From Deinococcus arboris (GTDB taxonomy: Bacteria > Deinococcota > Deinococci > Deinococcales > Deinococcaceae), in contig NZ_WQLB01000006.1 in the NCBI RefSeq assembly GCF_009755355.1, forward strand, positions 1 through 64,000: a stretch of 64,000 nt of DNA, read 5' to 3'. Of this stretch, positions 8,245 to 15,699 are shown piece after piece. A program made the translations under genes and the position numbers. How positions within the stretch are numbered: the first letter of the stretch is position 1; every line of letters starts with the position of its first letter. The notes beneath the pieces were generated by a model. It saw only the letters and a program-made list of their open reading frames with translations, was not told the DNA's origin and made no database searches.

Positions 8245-8886
8245 TCAGGAGCCGCAGCCTCCACCGCAGCCACTCCCGCAACTGGACCCACCATCACTGC
8301 TGTCCCCGTCAACCCCATCGCCAGCCAGCGTCATGCTGCCCCCTCCACGGGCACCCAGCGCCAGCAGCGCAATGACCCCCAGGCCGCTCAGCAGCGGCCA
8401 CCCCATCAAGAATGTCAGAAAGATGAACGCGCCCAGCAGCCCCATCCAGGTCTGGGGCTGGCGACGCACCGACGTGGCTGGGGTCATGACCGCCGCCGGC
8501 CTGGGCCAATAGGTGTCCGGCGCCGCTTCGCCGAAGGTCAAGGCGTATTCAGCGAGGGTGCGCGCGTACTGTTCCCGGAAGTGGTCGTCATCTCCAGGGG
8601 CGCCGGTGCCCGGCTCATGGTGCAGAGGGGCTGGCAGCACCGCCTGAAACGCGGCGTAATCCCGCGTGAAGAGGATGTGCGCGTGCCAGACCTCATCCAC
8701 GCTCTGCGAGGGAGTGACACCCTGGCCCTGGGTGGCAAGGTAAACAAAGCGGCGATATTCACGCTCAGCGCCAGCCAGAAAGGGAGCCGTCCAACCATGT
8801 TCGCGCTGCAAGCGGTCGTGAAGGCCAGCGGGTAGGGACCAGGTGTTCAGAGCAGGATTGGGGGTGGGTGCGCGGTGGACGGTCAT
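8245..8886 (-). CDS. GRDP-like protein with membrane segment and Gly/Cys-rich tail
   Basis: A 213-residue protein. The N-terminal half carries the pattern EYRRFVYLA...VDEVWHAHIL..T.DY (about residues 44-77), which recalls the conserved core of glycine-rich domain-containing proteins (DUF1399, best known in plants). A hydrophobic stretch of two likely helices follows (about 148-180). The last 30 residues are Gly/Ser/Asp-rich and end in a regular Cys/Gly pattern (SSCGSGCGGGCGS). The function is unknown; the Cys-rich tail may bind metal or be a low-complexity anchor. It stands alone, divergent from the DinB gene. The family assignment rests on the WHAHIL motif. Confidence 0.65.
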   Translation of the reverse strand: MTVHRAPTPNPALNTWSLPAGLHDRLQREHGWTAPFLAGAEREYRRFVYLATQGQGVTPSQSVDEVWHAHILFTRDYAAFQAVLPAPLHHEPGTGAPGDDDHFREQYARTLAEYALTFGEAAPDTYWPRPAAVMTPATSVRRQPQTWMGLLGAFIFLTFLMGWPLLSGLGVIALLALGARGGGSMTLAGDGVDGDSSDGGSSCGSGCGGGCGS

Positions 8887-9142
8887 CGTTGCCTCCAGAG
8901 ATCTCTTCGGTGTCAGCTGTCGCGCGGTCTGTTGGCCCGGCTGAGGCCAGCATTGGCCTGCCGTGTCAGCGGCCTGTCAGGGCAGAGCCCTCCGGCCCAC
9001 ACAGCAGAGCAGTAGATGCGCTGGCCAACGTTGACGCGCCCCAAATATGGCGCCCCTTAGAGAAATCAAGGCGGCCTCTGGGTCGCCTTCTTGTCTTGAG
9101 GTGGAGGAGCTGTGGCCTGCTCGCTATGCTGGAGGCCACACT

Positions 9143-9586
9143 ATGAATGACTGGGACGATCTGCTGCTGACAGGTGGTTTTGCCGTACGTGAGTCCATCT
9201 TTGCTGGATTGACGCTTGAACAGGTGACGGCGCGGCCACAGGAGGTGCCGCACAGCATCTATCAGGAACTCTGGCACGCGGCGATGGTGCTGAAAATCAG
9301 CCTGGATGAGGGCCGATCTGCCCTGGAACACTGGCCCTATGCCCACCACTTCCCGCCCGACCCAGCACCCGCCAGCCAGGCCGAGTGGGACGATCTGGTC
9401 GCGCTGTTCATGCTGTCCTCCAGGCGGGCCGTCACTCAGGCAAAGGATGAACGCTGGCTGACGGCGCCAGAACCCGGCTATCCCCACACCCAGTGGCGTG
9501 ACGGGCTAGAGTTCTTGGCTGTGCACACGGCCTACCACCTGGGCAAGATTGTGAGTCTTCGGCAGGTCATGCACCTCTGGCCGTAA
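9143..9586 (+). CDS. DinB-family protein
   Basis: Four-helix-bundle protein of the DinB/YfiT type, 147 residues from the ATG at 9143, which follows GGAGG at a good distance. A first His is in ELWHAAM and a pair in HTAYHLGKI near the C-terminus, the usual three-histidine metal site. Deinococcus genomes carry many such proteins. Some relatives are thiol-dependent metalloenzymes, but no reaction can be assigned here. A frame extending upstream to 9047 has no start signals. It is monocistronic. Confidence 0.85.
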   Translation: MNDWDDLLLTGGFAVRESIFAGLTLEQVTARPQEVPHSIYQELWHAAMVLKISLDEGRSALEHWPYAHHFPPDPAPASQAEWDDLVALFMLSSRRAVTQAKDERWLTAPEPGYPHTQWRDGLEFLAVHTAYHLGKIVSLRQVMHLWP

Positions 9587-10141
9587 CACCACAGGCTGAA
9601 CTTGCGGCGACGCTAGATCGGATATAAAGATCGCTGACTCTACTGCCTGTTGCCGGAGCCGTACTGTACATGTGGCCAGAAGGCCACCATTTGCCCCATT
9701 ACCCATCAGGGCCTCCGACGCCGACACTGCAAACGATTTCTGACGGCGAGCATTAACTTGCAAGCTATACGCATGCCCTACGTCTTCCTCACAGCTAGCA
9801 CCATGACAGGGAAAAGAGCCCACGCCGGCCTCGTTCAAAGCAGCTCTAGCGCCGTTCATACCCGCCCGGTTTTGAGGCGAAGCTCTAGCGGTATGACAAC
9901 ACCCTGCCTGATGTAGGCCAGGCCAGCGTCCCTACCAGCCCCCACGATCAAGGACACCGCCAGCACAGTCAGTTCAAAGTGCACTAACGTCTCCTCTACC
10001 GGTGAGTCCTCAAGCCACAGGAAGGCTAGAGGCATCCCTGAAATATCAAGCTGTGGTGGCCCGTCTCCCCTTCCTTGACGGCGCCCTGATGTGTGCTTAC
10101 GCCTCACGCACCCATATCAAGGCGGCTAACGCAACTTTCGC
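9587..10141. other. Intergenic region, largely without recognisable content
   Basis: Between a plus-strand gene end and a minus-strand gene end. GTGGCC and GGCCAC form a six-base-pair hairpin at 9672-9687. A minus-strand frame at 9856-10035 (59 codons from MPLAFLWLEDSP) has fairly natural composition but no ribosome site or clear promoter, so I do not call it. Confidence 0.35.
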
Positions 10142-10561
10142 TTACCAATTGGGCAGGCGTGGTGTCAACGACCAGAACGCGATCAGCCGTTCAAACATTT
10201 GCATCAGCTCACTCAGATGCGGCGCCTTGACAATGTAGAAACTCGCCTGCCGGTCATAGGCATCCAGAATGTTCGTCTGACTTTCCGAGGTCGAGAGAAT
10301 GCCAACGGGCAGATGACAGAGTGCAGGGTCGTGGCGGATGGACGACAGCACCTGAAGACCCGTCAGCCCCGGCATGTTGATGTCAAGCAGGATCAGGTCC
10401 GGCAGGGGCTGCTCAGGGTCTCGCAGGTGAGCCAGTGCCGCTTCGCCGTCGGAGGCTGTGGTCAGGCGCACCCGGTCAGCATGAGTTTCAAGGGCGACCT
10501 GAGCCAGCATGAGGTCGGCGGGACTGTCGTCGACCACCAGAACACGCATGCGGTTGGGCAT
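10142..10561 (-). CDS. Stand-alone receiver (Rcp-type response regulator)
   Basis: Single CheY-like receiver domain with no output domain. The acidic pair is in VLVVDDSPAD, the phospho-acceptor Asp in LILLDINMPG, the Thr/Ser switch in ILSTSE and the Lys in YIVKAP. These proteins usually act as phosphate shuttles or partners of phytochrome-like kinases. It is clearly related to the receiver at 39.1 kb. I chose the ATG at 10561 (MPNRMRVL); 10549 (MRVLVVDD) is equally possible. No kinase gene is next to it. It diverges from the SMR transporter gene. Confidence 0.88.
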   Translation of the reverse strand: MPNRMRVLVVDDSPADLMLAQVALETHADRVRLTTASDGEAALAHLRDPEQPLPDLILLDINMPGLTGLQVLSSIRHDPALCHLPVGILSTSESQTNILDAYDRQASFYIVKAPHLSELMQMFERLIAFWSLTPRLPNW

Positions 10562-10714
10562 AGGAGCAGCATCGCATATTGCCAAGGGGCTAAATGGTCA
10601 ACGTCGCAGCACAACTCTCAGGCAACGGCGGGCAGCATATTCTGGCCTCATGCGTGCGATTTCTTTCCTTCCTCTTGTGCACAGCACATGGTCACCGCTG
10701 CCCGTGGTTCACCC

Positions 10715-11044
10715 ATGAAACCAGCCCTCCTGCTGGCCCTCGCCATCGTGGCGGAGGTGCTGGCCACAGCGGCGCTACGCGCGTCTGATGGATTTTCCCG
10801 CCTGATTCCCTCGGTGGTTGTGGTGCTGGGGTATGCGGCCGCATTTGCACTCATGGCCCAAATTCTCAAAAGCTTTCCTCTGGGCCTCACCTACGCCGTG
10901 TGGTCCGGCGTGGGCACAGCGCTGACGGCAATCGTGGGCTGGCTGTATTTCCGGGACGCGTTCAACGGCATGGCTGTGGCTGGCATCGCCCTGATCATTC
11001 TGGGGGTCGTGGTGCTGAATATCAGTGGAACAGCCAAGCACTGA
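10715..11044 (+). CDS. Small multidrug resistance (SMR/EmrE-type) efflux protein
   Basis: A 109-residue inner-membrane protein with four hydrophobic helices, the standard SMR length. The essential glutamate is at position 14 (ALAIVAEVLATAAL), matching Glu14 of EmrE. Conserved elements in helix 3 (AYAVWSG-like TYAVWSGVGT) and helix 4 (GIALIILGVVVLN) are present. It should exchange protons for cationic toxic compounds or guanidinium as a homodimer; substrate class is not predictable. Only one SMR gene is present, so it is not a paired heterodimer. No ribosome site is visible before this ATG. Confidence 0.92.
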   Translation: MKPALLLALAIVAEVLATAALRASDGFSRLIPSVVVVLGYAAAFALMAQILKSFPLGLTYAVWSGVGTALTAIVGWLYFRDAFNGMAVAGIALIILGVVVLNISGTAKH

Positions 11045-11112
11045 CACAGTGCCCACCCAGGCTTCGGCACAACGGAAACCGCCTGGCCAGCGAGGCTGGA
11101 CGCGCTGTCTAG

Positions 11113-11144
11113 AACAAACGTTCGTTGGGCAGGTCGCGTACAGT
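11113..11144 (+). promoter_or_regulatory. Promoter with imperfect palindrome before the sulfur amino-acid enzyme
   Basis: TACAGT at 11139-11144 is a likely -10, seven bases before the ATG. The preceding AACAAACGTTCGTT (11113-11126) is a 14-base near-palindrome around AACGTT where a -35 would sit, so it could be a repressor site. The regulator is unknown. Confidence 0.4.
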
Positions 11145-11151
11145 AGAGGGC

Positions 11152-12357
11152 ATGAGCGACAACCCAATCTTCTCTTTCCGAACGCGCGCCGTTCATGCCG
11201 GTCACGGCCTTGACCCATCCACAGGCGCCCACGCCACCCCTATTTACGCCACCAGCACCTTCGGCTACGGCAGCGCCGAACGCGGCGAGCGCCTGTTTGC
11301 CGGTCAGGAAGACGGCTACTTTTACTCGCGCCTGAGCAACCCCACGGTGCGCGCCTTTGAGCGCAAATTGGCCGACCTGGAAGGACTCCCTGAAGCGGTG
11401 GCCTTTGCCAGCGGGATGGGCGCGGTGTCGGCCATCTGCCTGACGCTGCTGCAACCCGGCGACGAGGTCATTTTCGTGGCCCCACTGTACGGCGGCACCA
11501 CCGGCTTCCTGCACGAGGTGGCTGCCAAATTCGGCGTGACCGTTCATGAGGCAGCCGACGAAGACGCCCTGGACGCCCTGGTGAGCCCCAAGACACGCCT
11601 GATCTGGGTCGAAACCCCCACCAACCCGCGCCTCAACATCGTGGACCTGGCCCGTGTGGCGCGCGCCGCGCAGGGAGTGGGCGCCCTGAGCGTGGTGGAC
11701 AACACCTTCAGCACCCCGGCGCTGACCCGGCCCGCCGAGCACGGCATTGACCTCGTGATGCACAGCGCCACCAAGTACCTGGGCGGGCACGGCGACGCCA
11801 TCGGAGGCGTCGTGGCGGGCCGCGAGGACCTGCTGACCGAACTGCGCTTGGTAGGCTTGCGGCATGTGGGGGCTTCCCTTGGCCCGTTTGAGGCCTACTT
11901 GTTCCTGCGCGGCATGAAAACGCTGCCGCTGCGGATGGCCGCCCACTGCGAAGGCGCGCTGGCACTGGCCCAGGCGGTGCGTGGCCACCCGGCTCTGGCC
12001 GCCACCCTTTACCCTGGCCTCAGCGACCACCCCGGCCATGAAGTAGCTACCCGGCAAATGAGCGGGTTTGGCGGACTGGTCAGTCTGGAACTGGGCACCC
12101 GCGCCGCCGCCATGACGTTTGTGGATGGCCTGAAGCTGTTCACGCAGGCCGTGAGCCTAGGCGACGTGGAAAGCCTGACCTGCCACCCCGCCAGTACCAC
12201 CCATGCCCTGCTGGGCGACGAGGCGCTACTGCGTCAGGGCGTTACGCCGGGCCTGGTGCGCCTGAGCGTCGGCATTGAAGACGCGGCCGACCTGATTGAC
12301 GATGTACTAAGGGCGCTGGACCAGGTACCGGCCCAGCCAGAAACGGTCAGCCGGTAA
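11152..12357 (+). CDS. PLP-dependent trans-sulfuration family enzyme (methionine gamma-lyase / O-acetylhomoserine sulfhydrylase type)
   Basis: Fold-type I PLP enzyme of Cys/Met metabolism, 401 residues. The N-terminal RAVHAGHGLDPSTGAHATPIY and the YSRLSNPT segment are family hallmarks. The PLP lysine is in SATKYLGGHGDAIGG (about residue 207), and ASGMGAVSA and VDNTFSTP are also typical. Members split into cystathionine gamma-synthase, cystathionine or methionine gamma-lyase, and O-acyl-homoserine sulfhydrylase; residues visible here do not settle which. The ATG at 11152 follows a GAGGG. It appears monocistronic. Confidence 0.87.
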   Translation: MSDNPIFSFRTRAVHAGHGLDPSTGAHATPIYATSTFGYGSAERGERLFAGQEDGYFYSRLSNPTVRAFERKLADLEGLPEAVAFASGMGAVSAICLTLLQPGDEVIFVAPLYGGTTGFLHEVAAKFGVTVHEAADEDALDALVSPKTRLIWVETPTNPRLNIVDLARVARAAQGVGALSVVDNTFSTPALTRPAEHGIDLVMHSATKYLGGHGDAIGGVVAGREDLLTELRLVGLRHVGASLGPFEAYLFLRGMKTLPLRMAAHCEGALALAQAVRGHPALAATLYPGLSDHPGHEVATRQMSGFGGLVSLELGTRAAAMTFVDGLKLFTQAVSLGDVESLTCHPASTTHALLGDEALLRQGVTPGLVRLSVGIEDAADLIDDVLRALDQVPAQPETVSR

Positions 12358-12627
12358 GAGGCTCTAAACTAAAAATCAAGGTGGGGCCGGCTGTAGGGAA
12401 ATGCCGGCCTTCCGTCATTGCAGAGACAGGAACTGGCGATCCTGTCCGACTCGTCAGAGTGACAGCCAAAGCGGCTAAGAGTCATCACCCCTACTGCTTT
12501 CCAAAACGGAAAAGGTGATCGAAAGAGCTGGCAACACCAACGGCACGGAAAGGCATCTTCGGCCTCGGGGTGAACCGGGCATTCGCTGCCAGAACGCAGA
12601 CATTAACCCGCTTTCAAGAGGTCGCAA
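12358..12627. other. Intergenic region before the 98-residue/LRR operon
   Basis: GGCCGGC (12385-12391) pairs with GCCGGCC (12403-12409) just after the PLP enzyme and may end its transcript, though only two Ts follow. TTTCC and GGAAA make a small hairpin at 12498-12512. No coding region is apparent. Confidence 0.4.
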
Positions 12628-12656
12628 TTGTTCTCCAAGCGGCTATGTGTTATGCT
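12628..12656 (+). promoter_or_regulatory. Sigma-A-type promoter of the 98-residue/LRR operon
   Basis: TTGTTC (-35, 12628-12633) and TATGCT (-10, 12651-12656) are 17 bases apart, and the -10 is extended by TGT. A TAGGAGG ribosome site follows at 12681-12687, six bases before the ATG. Confidence 0.7.
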
Positions 12657-12692
12657 GTGAACATAACAGGGATATGCCCTTAGGAGGAGAAC

Positions 12693-12989
12693 ATGCTTTA
12701 CCGTCATGGTGATGTATTGGTGCAACGCGTTGAAACCCTGCCCCCGGTCCTGCCTCGCGCAGGCACGACCCTGGCGCGCGGAGAAGTAACTGGCCACAGC
12801 CACCGCTTTCAGGACCCCAGCAGCGTTCAATTGTTCCAGGCGGGCCTAGCCACTTACGTGCGGGTGCTGAGCGACTCGGCCGAGCTGATTCACGAGGAGC
12901 ACGCCACCATTACCCTGCCGCGCGGCGACTACCGCGTCTGGATGCAGCGCGAATACAGCCCCCAGGCCATTCGCCGGGTGATCGACTGA
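12693..12989 (+). CDS. Uncharacterised 98-residue protein paired with an LRR protein
   Basis: I do not know a function. The sequence starts MLYRHGDVLVQRVETLP. It has two conserved-looking polar clusters, TGHSHR (His35, His37) and HEEH (His67, Glu69, His70), then ITLPRGDYRV. The spacing of His/Glu among short beta-like segments is reminiscent of a small cupin-type metal site, but that is inference. It has a strong promoter and ribosome site and overlaps the next gene by one base (TGATG), so the two proteins are translationally coupled and probably work together. No signal peptide is present. Confidence 0.8.
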   Translation: MLYRHGDVLVQRVETLPPVLPRAGTTLARGEVTGHSHRFQDPSSVQLFQAGLATYVRVLSDSAELIHEEHATITLPRGDYRVWMQREYSPQAIRRVID

Positions 12990-13990
12990 TGACGGTCACA
13001 GTCTCGGCGGCCGAGGCGCGCACCCGGTTGTTGCGGGGCGAGGTGACGGGCGGTCTGCACTTTCGCGGCAAACTGGACCTGAGCGGCGAAAAAACCCTGA
13101 CCTCGCTGCCCGAGGGCCTGTGCGGCGACGTGCTGGACATCAGTGACACCGGCGTTCATACCCTACCCGAGACCCTCCAGGTGGGTGAACTCGTGGCACG
13201 TAACCTCCCCATCACCCGCCTGCCAGCTGGCGTTCGGGTACAGTTTCGCCTCACGCTGGACGGCTGCACCCGCCTGACCGAGTTGCCAACCGGCCTGACT
13301 GTGGGGTCGCTGAGCCTGCAAGACGCGCTGTCGCTTGAAGCTCTACCCGAGGGCCTGGACGTCTGCTTTCTGAATCTCAGCCGCTGCGACGCCCTGCGCG
13401 GCTGGCCTCAGCAGGGCCGCGTGCGTTACGGCCACCTGAGCGTGCGCGATTGCCTGAGCCTACGGGAGTTGCCTGCCTGGCTGACCCAAATTGCCCAGCT
13501 GGACGTGTCCGGTTGCCGGGGGATTACGGCGCTGCCCGCCGGACTGCGGGTCAACGGCTGGCTGGATGTGGCCGGCAGTGGCCTGACCGCCCTGCCCGCC
13601 GGTCAGCCCATCCCGCTGCGCTGGCGCGGCGTGCGGGTGGACGCGCGCGTGGCCTTTCAGCCGGGCACCCTGACCGGCGCCGAGGTCCTGGCCGAGCCGA
13701 ACACCGAAGTGCGCCGGGTGATGATGGAGCGCATGGGCTACGAGCGCTTTCTGACCGAGGTCGGCGCCGAGGTACTGGACCGCGACCGCGACGCGGGCGG
13801 CGAGCGCACGCTGGTGCGCGTGCCTCTGCCGGACGACGAACCGTTCGTGGCCGTCAGCGTGGCCTGCCCGTCCACCGCGCGCCAGTACGTGCTGCGCGTG
13901 CCGCCCACCATTCGCACGGCGCACGCGGCCTCGGCGTGGCTGGCCGGCTTTGATGATCCTAGTCAGTACCAGCCTGCGATTGAAGCGTAA
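12989..13990 (+). CDS. Leucine-rich-repeat-like protein with DUF6745-like C-terminus
   Basis: A 333-residue cytosolic protein. Residues 25-215 are about nine irregular repeats of 20-24 residues with LxxLPxGL cores (TSLPEGL, TRLPAGV, TELPTGL, EALPEGL, RELPAWL, TALPAGL). The C-terminal 110 residues contain EVLAEPNTEVRRVMMERMGYERFL and YVLRVPPTIRTAHAASAW-like blocks that I associate with DUF6745. No enzyme motif is visible. It overlaps the 98-residue gene by one base. LRR proteins often bind proteins, so a substrate-recognition or scaffold role is plausible but unproven. Another set of LRR-like genes lies about 5 kb away. Confidence 0.75.
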   Translation: MTVTVSAAEARTRLLRGEVTGGLHFRGKLDLSGEKTLTSLPEGLCGDVLDISDTGVHTLPETLQVGELVARNLPITRLPAGVRVQFRLTLDGCTRLTELPTGLTVGSLSLQDALSLEALPEGLDVCFLNLSRCDALRGWPQQGRVRYGHLSVRDCLSLRELPAWLTQIAQLDVSGCRGITALPAGLRVNGWLDVAGSGLTALPAGQPIPLRWRGVRVDARVAFQPGTLTGAEVLAEPNTEVRRVMMERMGYERFLTEVGAEVLDRDRDAGGERTLVRVPLPDDEPFVAVSVACPSTARQYVLRVPPTIRTAHAASAWLAGFDDPSQYQPAIEA

Positions 13991-14153
13991 GGAGTAGAGA
14001 GTCAGTCTTTTACGAGTCGGCTCGCCGCCAGCTCGCAAGACCCTCTCAAGTCTCTACCTGGCAAAGCTGTGCAGCAGCGCCATTGACCACCACACATAGA
14101 GCGGCCTACACGGCATGACGGGACACTCTACGGCCGGGCAAGACCCCCCTCCG

Positions 14154-14540
14154 TCAGCTGACCCCACCGTAGGGCCGCGTAATAATTTCCAGCCCATGTC
14201 CGGCGGGGTCGGTGAAATATACGCCCCGGCCCCCGTGATGGGTGTTGATCTGGCTCGGCAGCGCGCGCTGCGGGTCGGCCCAGTGGTCAAACTCACCTGC
14301 CTGAAGGCGCCCGTAGATCTGGTCAAAGGTATCGTCATCAACCAGAAAGGCGTAGTGCTGCATCTGAATCTCAGCGACAGCGGGTTCTGCAAACTGAAGG
14401 TGAACGCCCTCTTCCAGAGTGACACTGGTAAAGGGGCCCCAGGACACTGGCTCGGGTAAACCGAACACGAAGGCAAAGAAGGACGCCGAGGCCTGCCGGT
14501 CTATGGCGGCAATAATCGCGTGATTGAAGCGAATGCTCAT
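14154..14540 (-). CDS. VOC (glyoxalase/bleomycin-resistance fold) protein
   Basis: A 128-residue single-domain vicinal-oxygen-chelate protein. The early His is in MSIRFNHAIIAAIDR, and the C-terminal GRGVYFTDPAGHGLEIITRPYG block supplies the usual His and Glu metal ligands. Start at 14540 follows AGGAG. The substrate is unknown; relatives include fosfomycin and bleomycin resistance proteins and dioxygenase-like enzymes. It is about 105 bases downstream of the STM4011 gene on the same strand and could be read from that operon. Confidence 0.82.
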   Translation of the reverse strand: MSIRFNHAIIAAIDRQASASFFAFVFGLPEPVSWGPFTSVTLEEGVHLQFAEPAVAEIQMQHYAFLVDDDTFDQIYGRLQAGEFDHWADPQRALPSQINTHHGGRGVYFTDPAGHGLEIITRPYGGVS

Positions 14541-14645
14541 GCGAGCAACTCCTGGTGTGGTAGCCCGAGGTCTCAAGCAGCCGGACGCCGGGACGCAGCA
14601 CCGGCCCTGAGCATACTGCGCATCGAAGACGCTGAGCCCTTGCAT

Positions 14646-15605
14646 TCAGCCAGCGGCGCGCTCACTCCTGCCCACCAACTGCCTCGCCCGCGCCAGATAC
14701 GTACTCGGGTCCGCCCAACCCGGCCCTTCTGGAATGCGGGCCAGCAGCCCAGGGCCATACAGGTCTTCGGCGCCCAGCGCGGGCAGATGCACGTAGCCGA
14801 TGTGGCACTCGCAACTGGGCCGGCTGCAAGGACGAGGGCGCAGCAGTTCTGCCACCGGCTGGGCATAGAGGTTGCCCAGGGGCCGCGCGATGAAGTGGCA
14901 GCGGCGCACCGTGCCGGCGCCGTCCACGCTGATGGCCGTTTCGCCGGCGCCGCACGGTTGCCCGCGCGTGGGATAACGGCGGGTGTTGACCTCGAACAGG
15001 GGGTCGGCGGCGTTCAGGCGGGCGAGGTCGCTGGGTGTGTAGTAGCCCGGTCCCACCTTGAAGGCGTTCACCCACAGATACACCTCGGGCCGCAAGGCCG
15101 CCCGCAGCACCTCGATCTCGGCTAGCTGGCTGCGGCGCCCCACGACGCCCACGCTGTAGCGCACACCCAGCGCGTCCAGTTCCGCGCAGCGGGCCAGAAA
15201 GCGCTCACGGGAAACCTCGCCGGGGTGATAGGTGGCCCACAGACCGACCTTGTCCCGCGCCGCGTCCGCAAGCCAGTCCAGCCGCCCACTGAGGTTCGTT
15301 TGAATGGCCACCTGGCGCAAGTGGGGCAGGTGACTCAGGGCCGTGATGGCCGCCTGATAGCGCCGCCGCACCAGCGCCTCGCCCCAGGGGGTAAACAGCA
15401 CTGACAGCGGCGAGGTCTGCGCCGCCACCCAGTCCGTAAACCGGCTCAGGGCCGCTGCATCGGCGCGGTGTTCCTCGGCGGTCTCGGTGTGCTTGGCAAA
15501 GGGGCAGTAGGGGCAGGCGTAATTGCAGCTGCTGAGCGGCCCCCGGTACAGCACGCTGAGGTGGGAGGGTGGGGCCGAAGCGGTCTTCGGGAGGCTAGAG
15601 GACAT
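14646..15605 (-). CDS. STM4011-family radical SAM protein
   Basis: Radical S-adenosylmethionine enzyme, 319 residues from the ATG at 15605, which follows GGGAGG. The cluster motif is C-x3-C-x2-C in SSCNYACPYCPF (Cys27, 31, 34). A C-terminal group of cysteines (PCGAGE, RRCHF, PCSRPSCECHIGY) could bind another iron-sulfur cluster, as in SPASM-like enzymes. Family members occur with STM4012-4015 genes and have no known reaction. A frame extending to 15779 would overlap the upstream gene and is less likely; an ATG at 15677 is an alternative. It is the last gene of the six-gene operon. Confidence 0.85.
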   Translation of the reverse strand: MSSSLPKTASAPPSHLSVLYRGPLSSCNYACPYCPFAKHTETAEEHRADAAALSRFTDWVAAQTSPLSVLFTPWGEALVRRRYQAAITALSHLPHLRQVAIQTNLSGRLDWLADAARDKVGLWATYHPGEVSRERFLARCAELDALGVRYSVGVVGRRSQLAEIEVLRAALRPEVYLWVNAFKVGPGYYTPSDLARLNAADPLFEVNTRRYPTRGQPCGAGETAISVDGAGTVRRCHFIARPLGNLYAQPVAELLRPRPCSRPSCECHIGYVHLPALGAEDLYGPGLLARIPEGPGWADPSTYLARARQLVGRSERAAG

Positions 15606-15699
15606 CACGCCAGCCTCCCGAAGCGAGCCGTGCGTGAGACCGGCATCAACAGCGGCTGGAGTGGAAGCAAGGCGCATCGCCTGGTCCCCCTTCTGCCTC

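Noticed and set aside
9856..10107. Minus-strand 83-codon frame, or 59 codons from MPLAFLWLEDSP
   Set aside because: Composition is fairly natural, but I found no ribosome site, clear promoter or family, so it stays uncalled.
10891..12057. Minus-strand frame of 388 codons opposite the PLP enzyme
   Set aside because: Antisense shadow of a gene with an intact PLP lysine motif and proper start.
14573..14866. Alternative frames at the end of the STM4011 gene as a small precursor peptide
   Set aside because: I looked for a short peptide gene that the radical SAM enzymes could modify. Frames here are shadows without ribosome sites, and no separate small precursor gene is evident in the operon.
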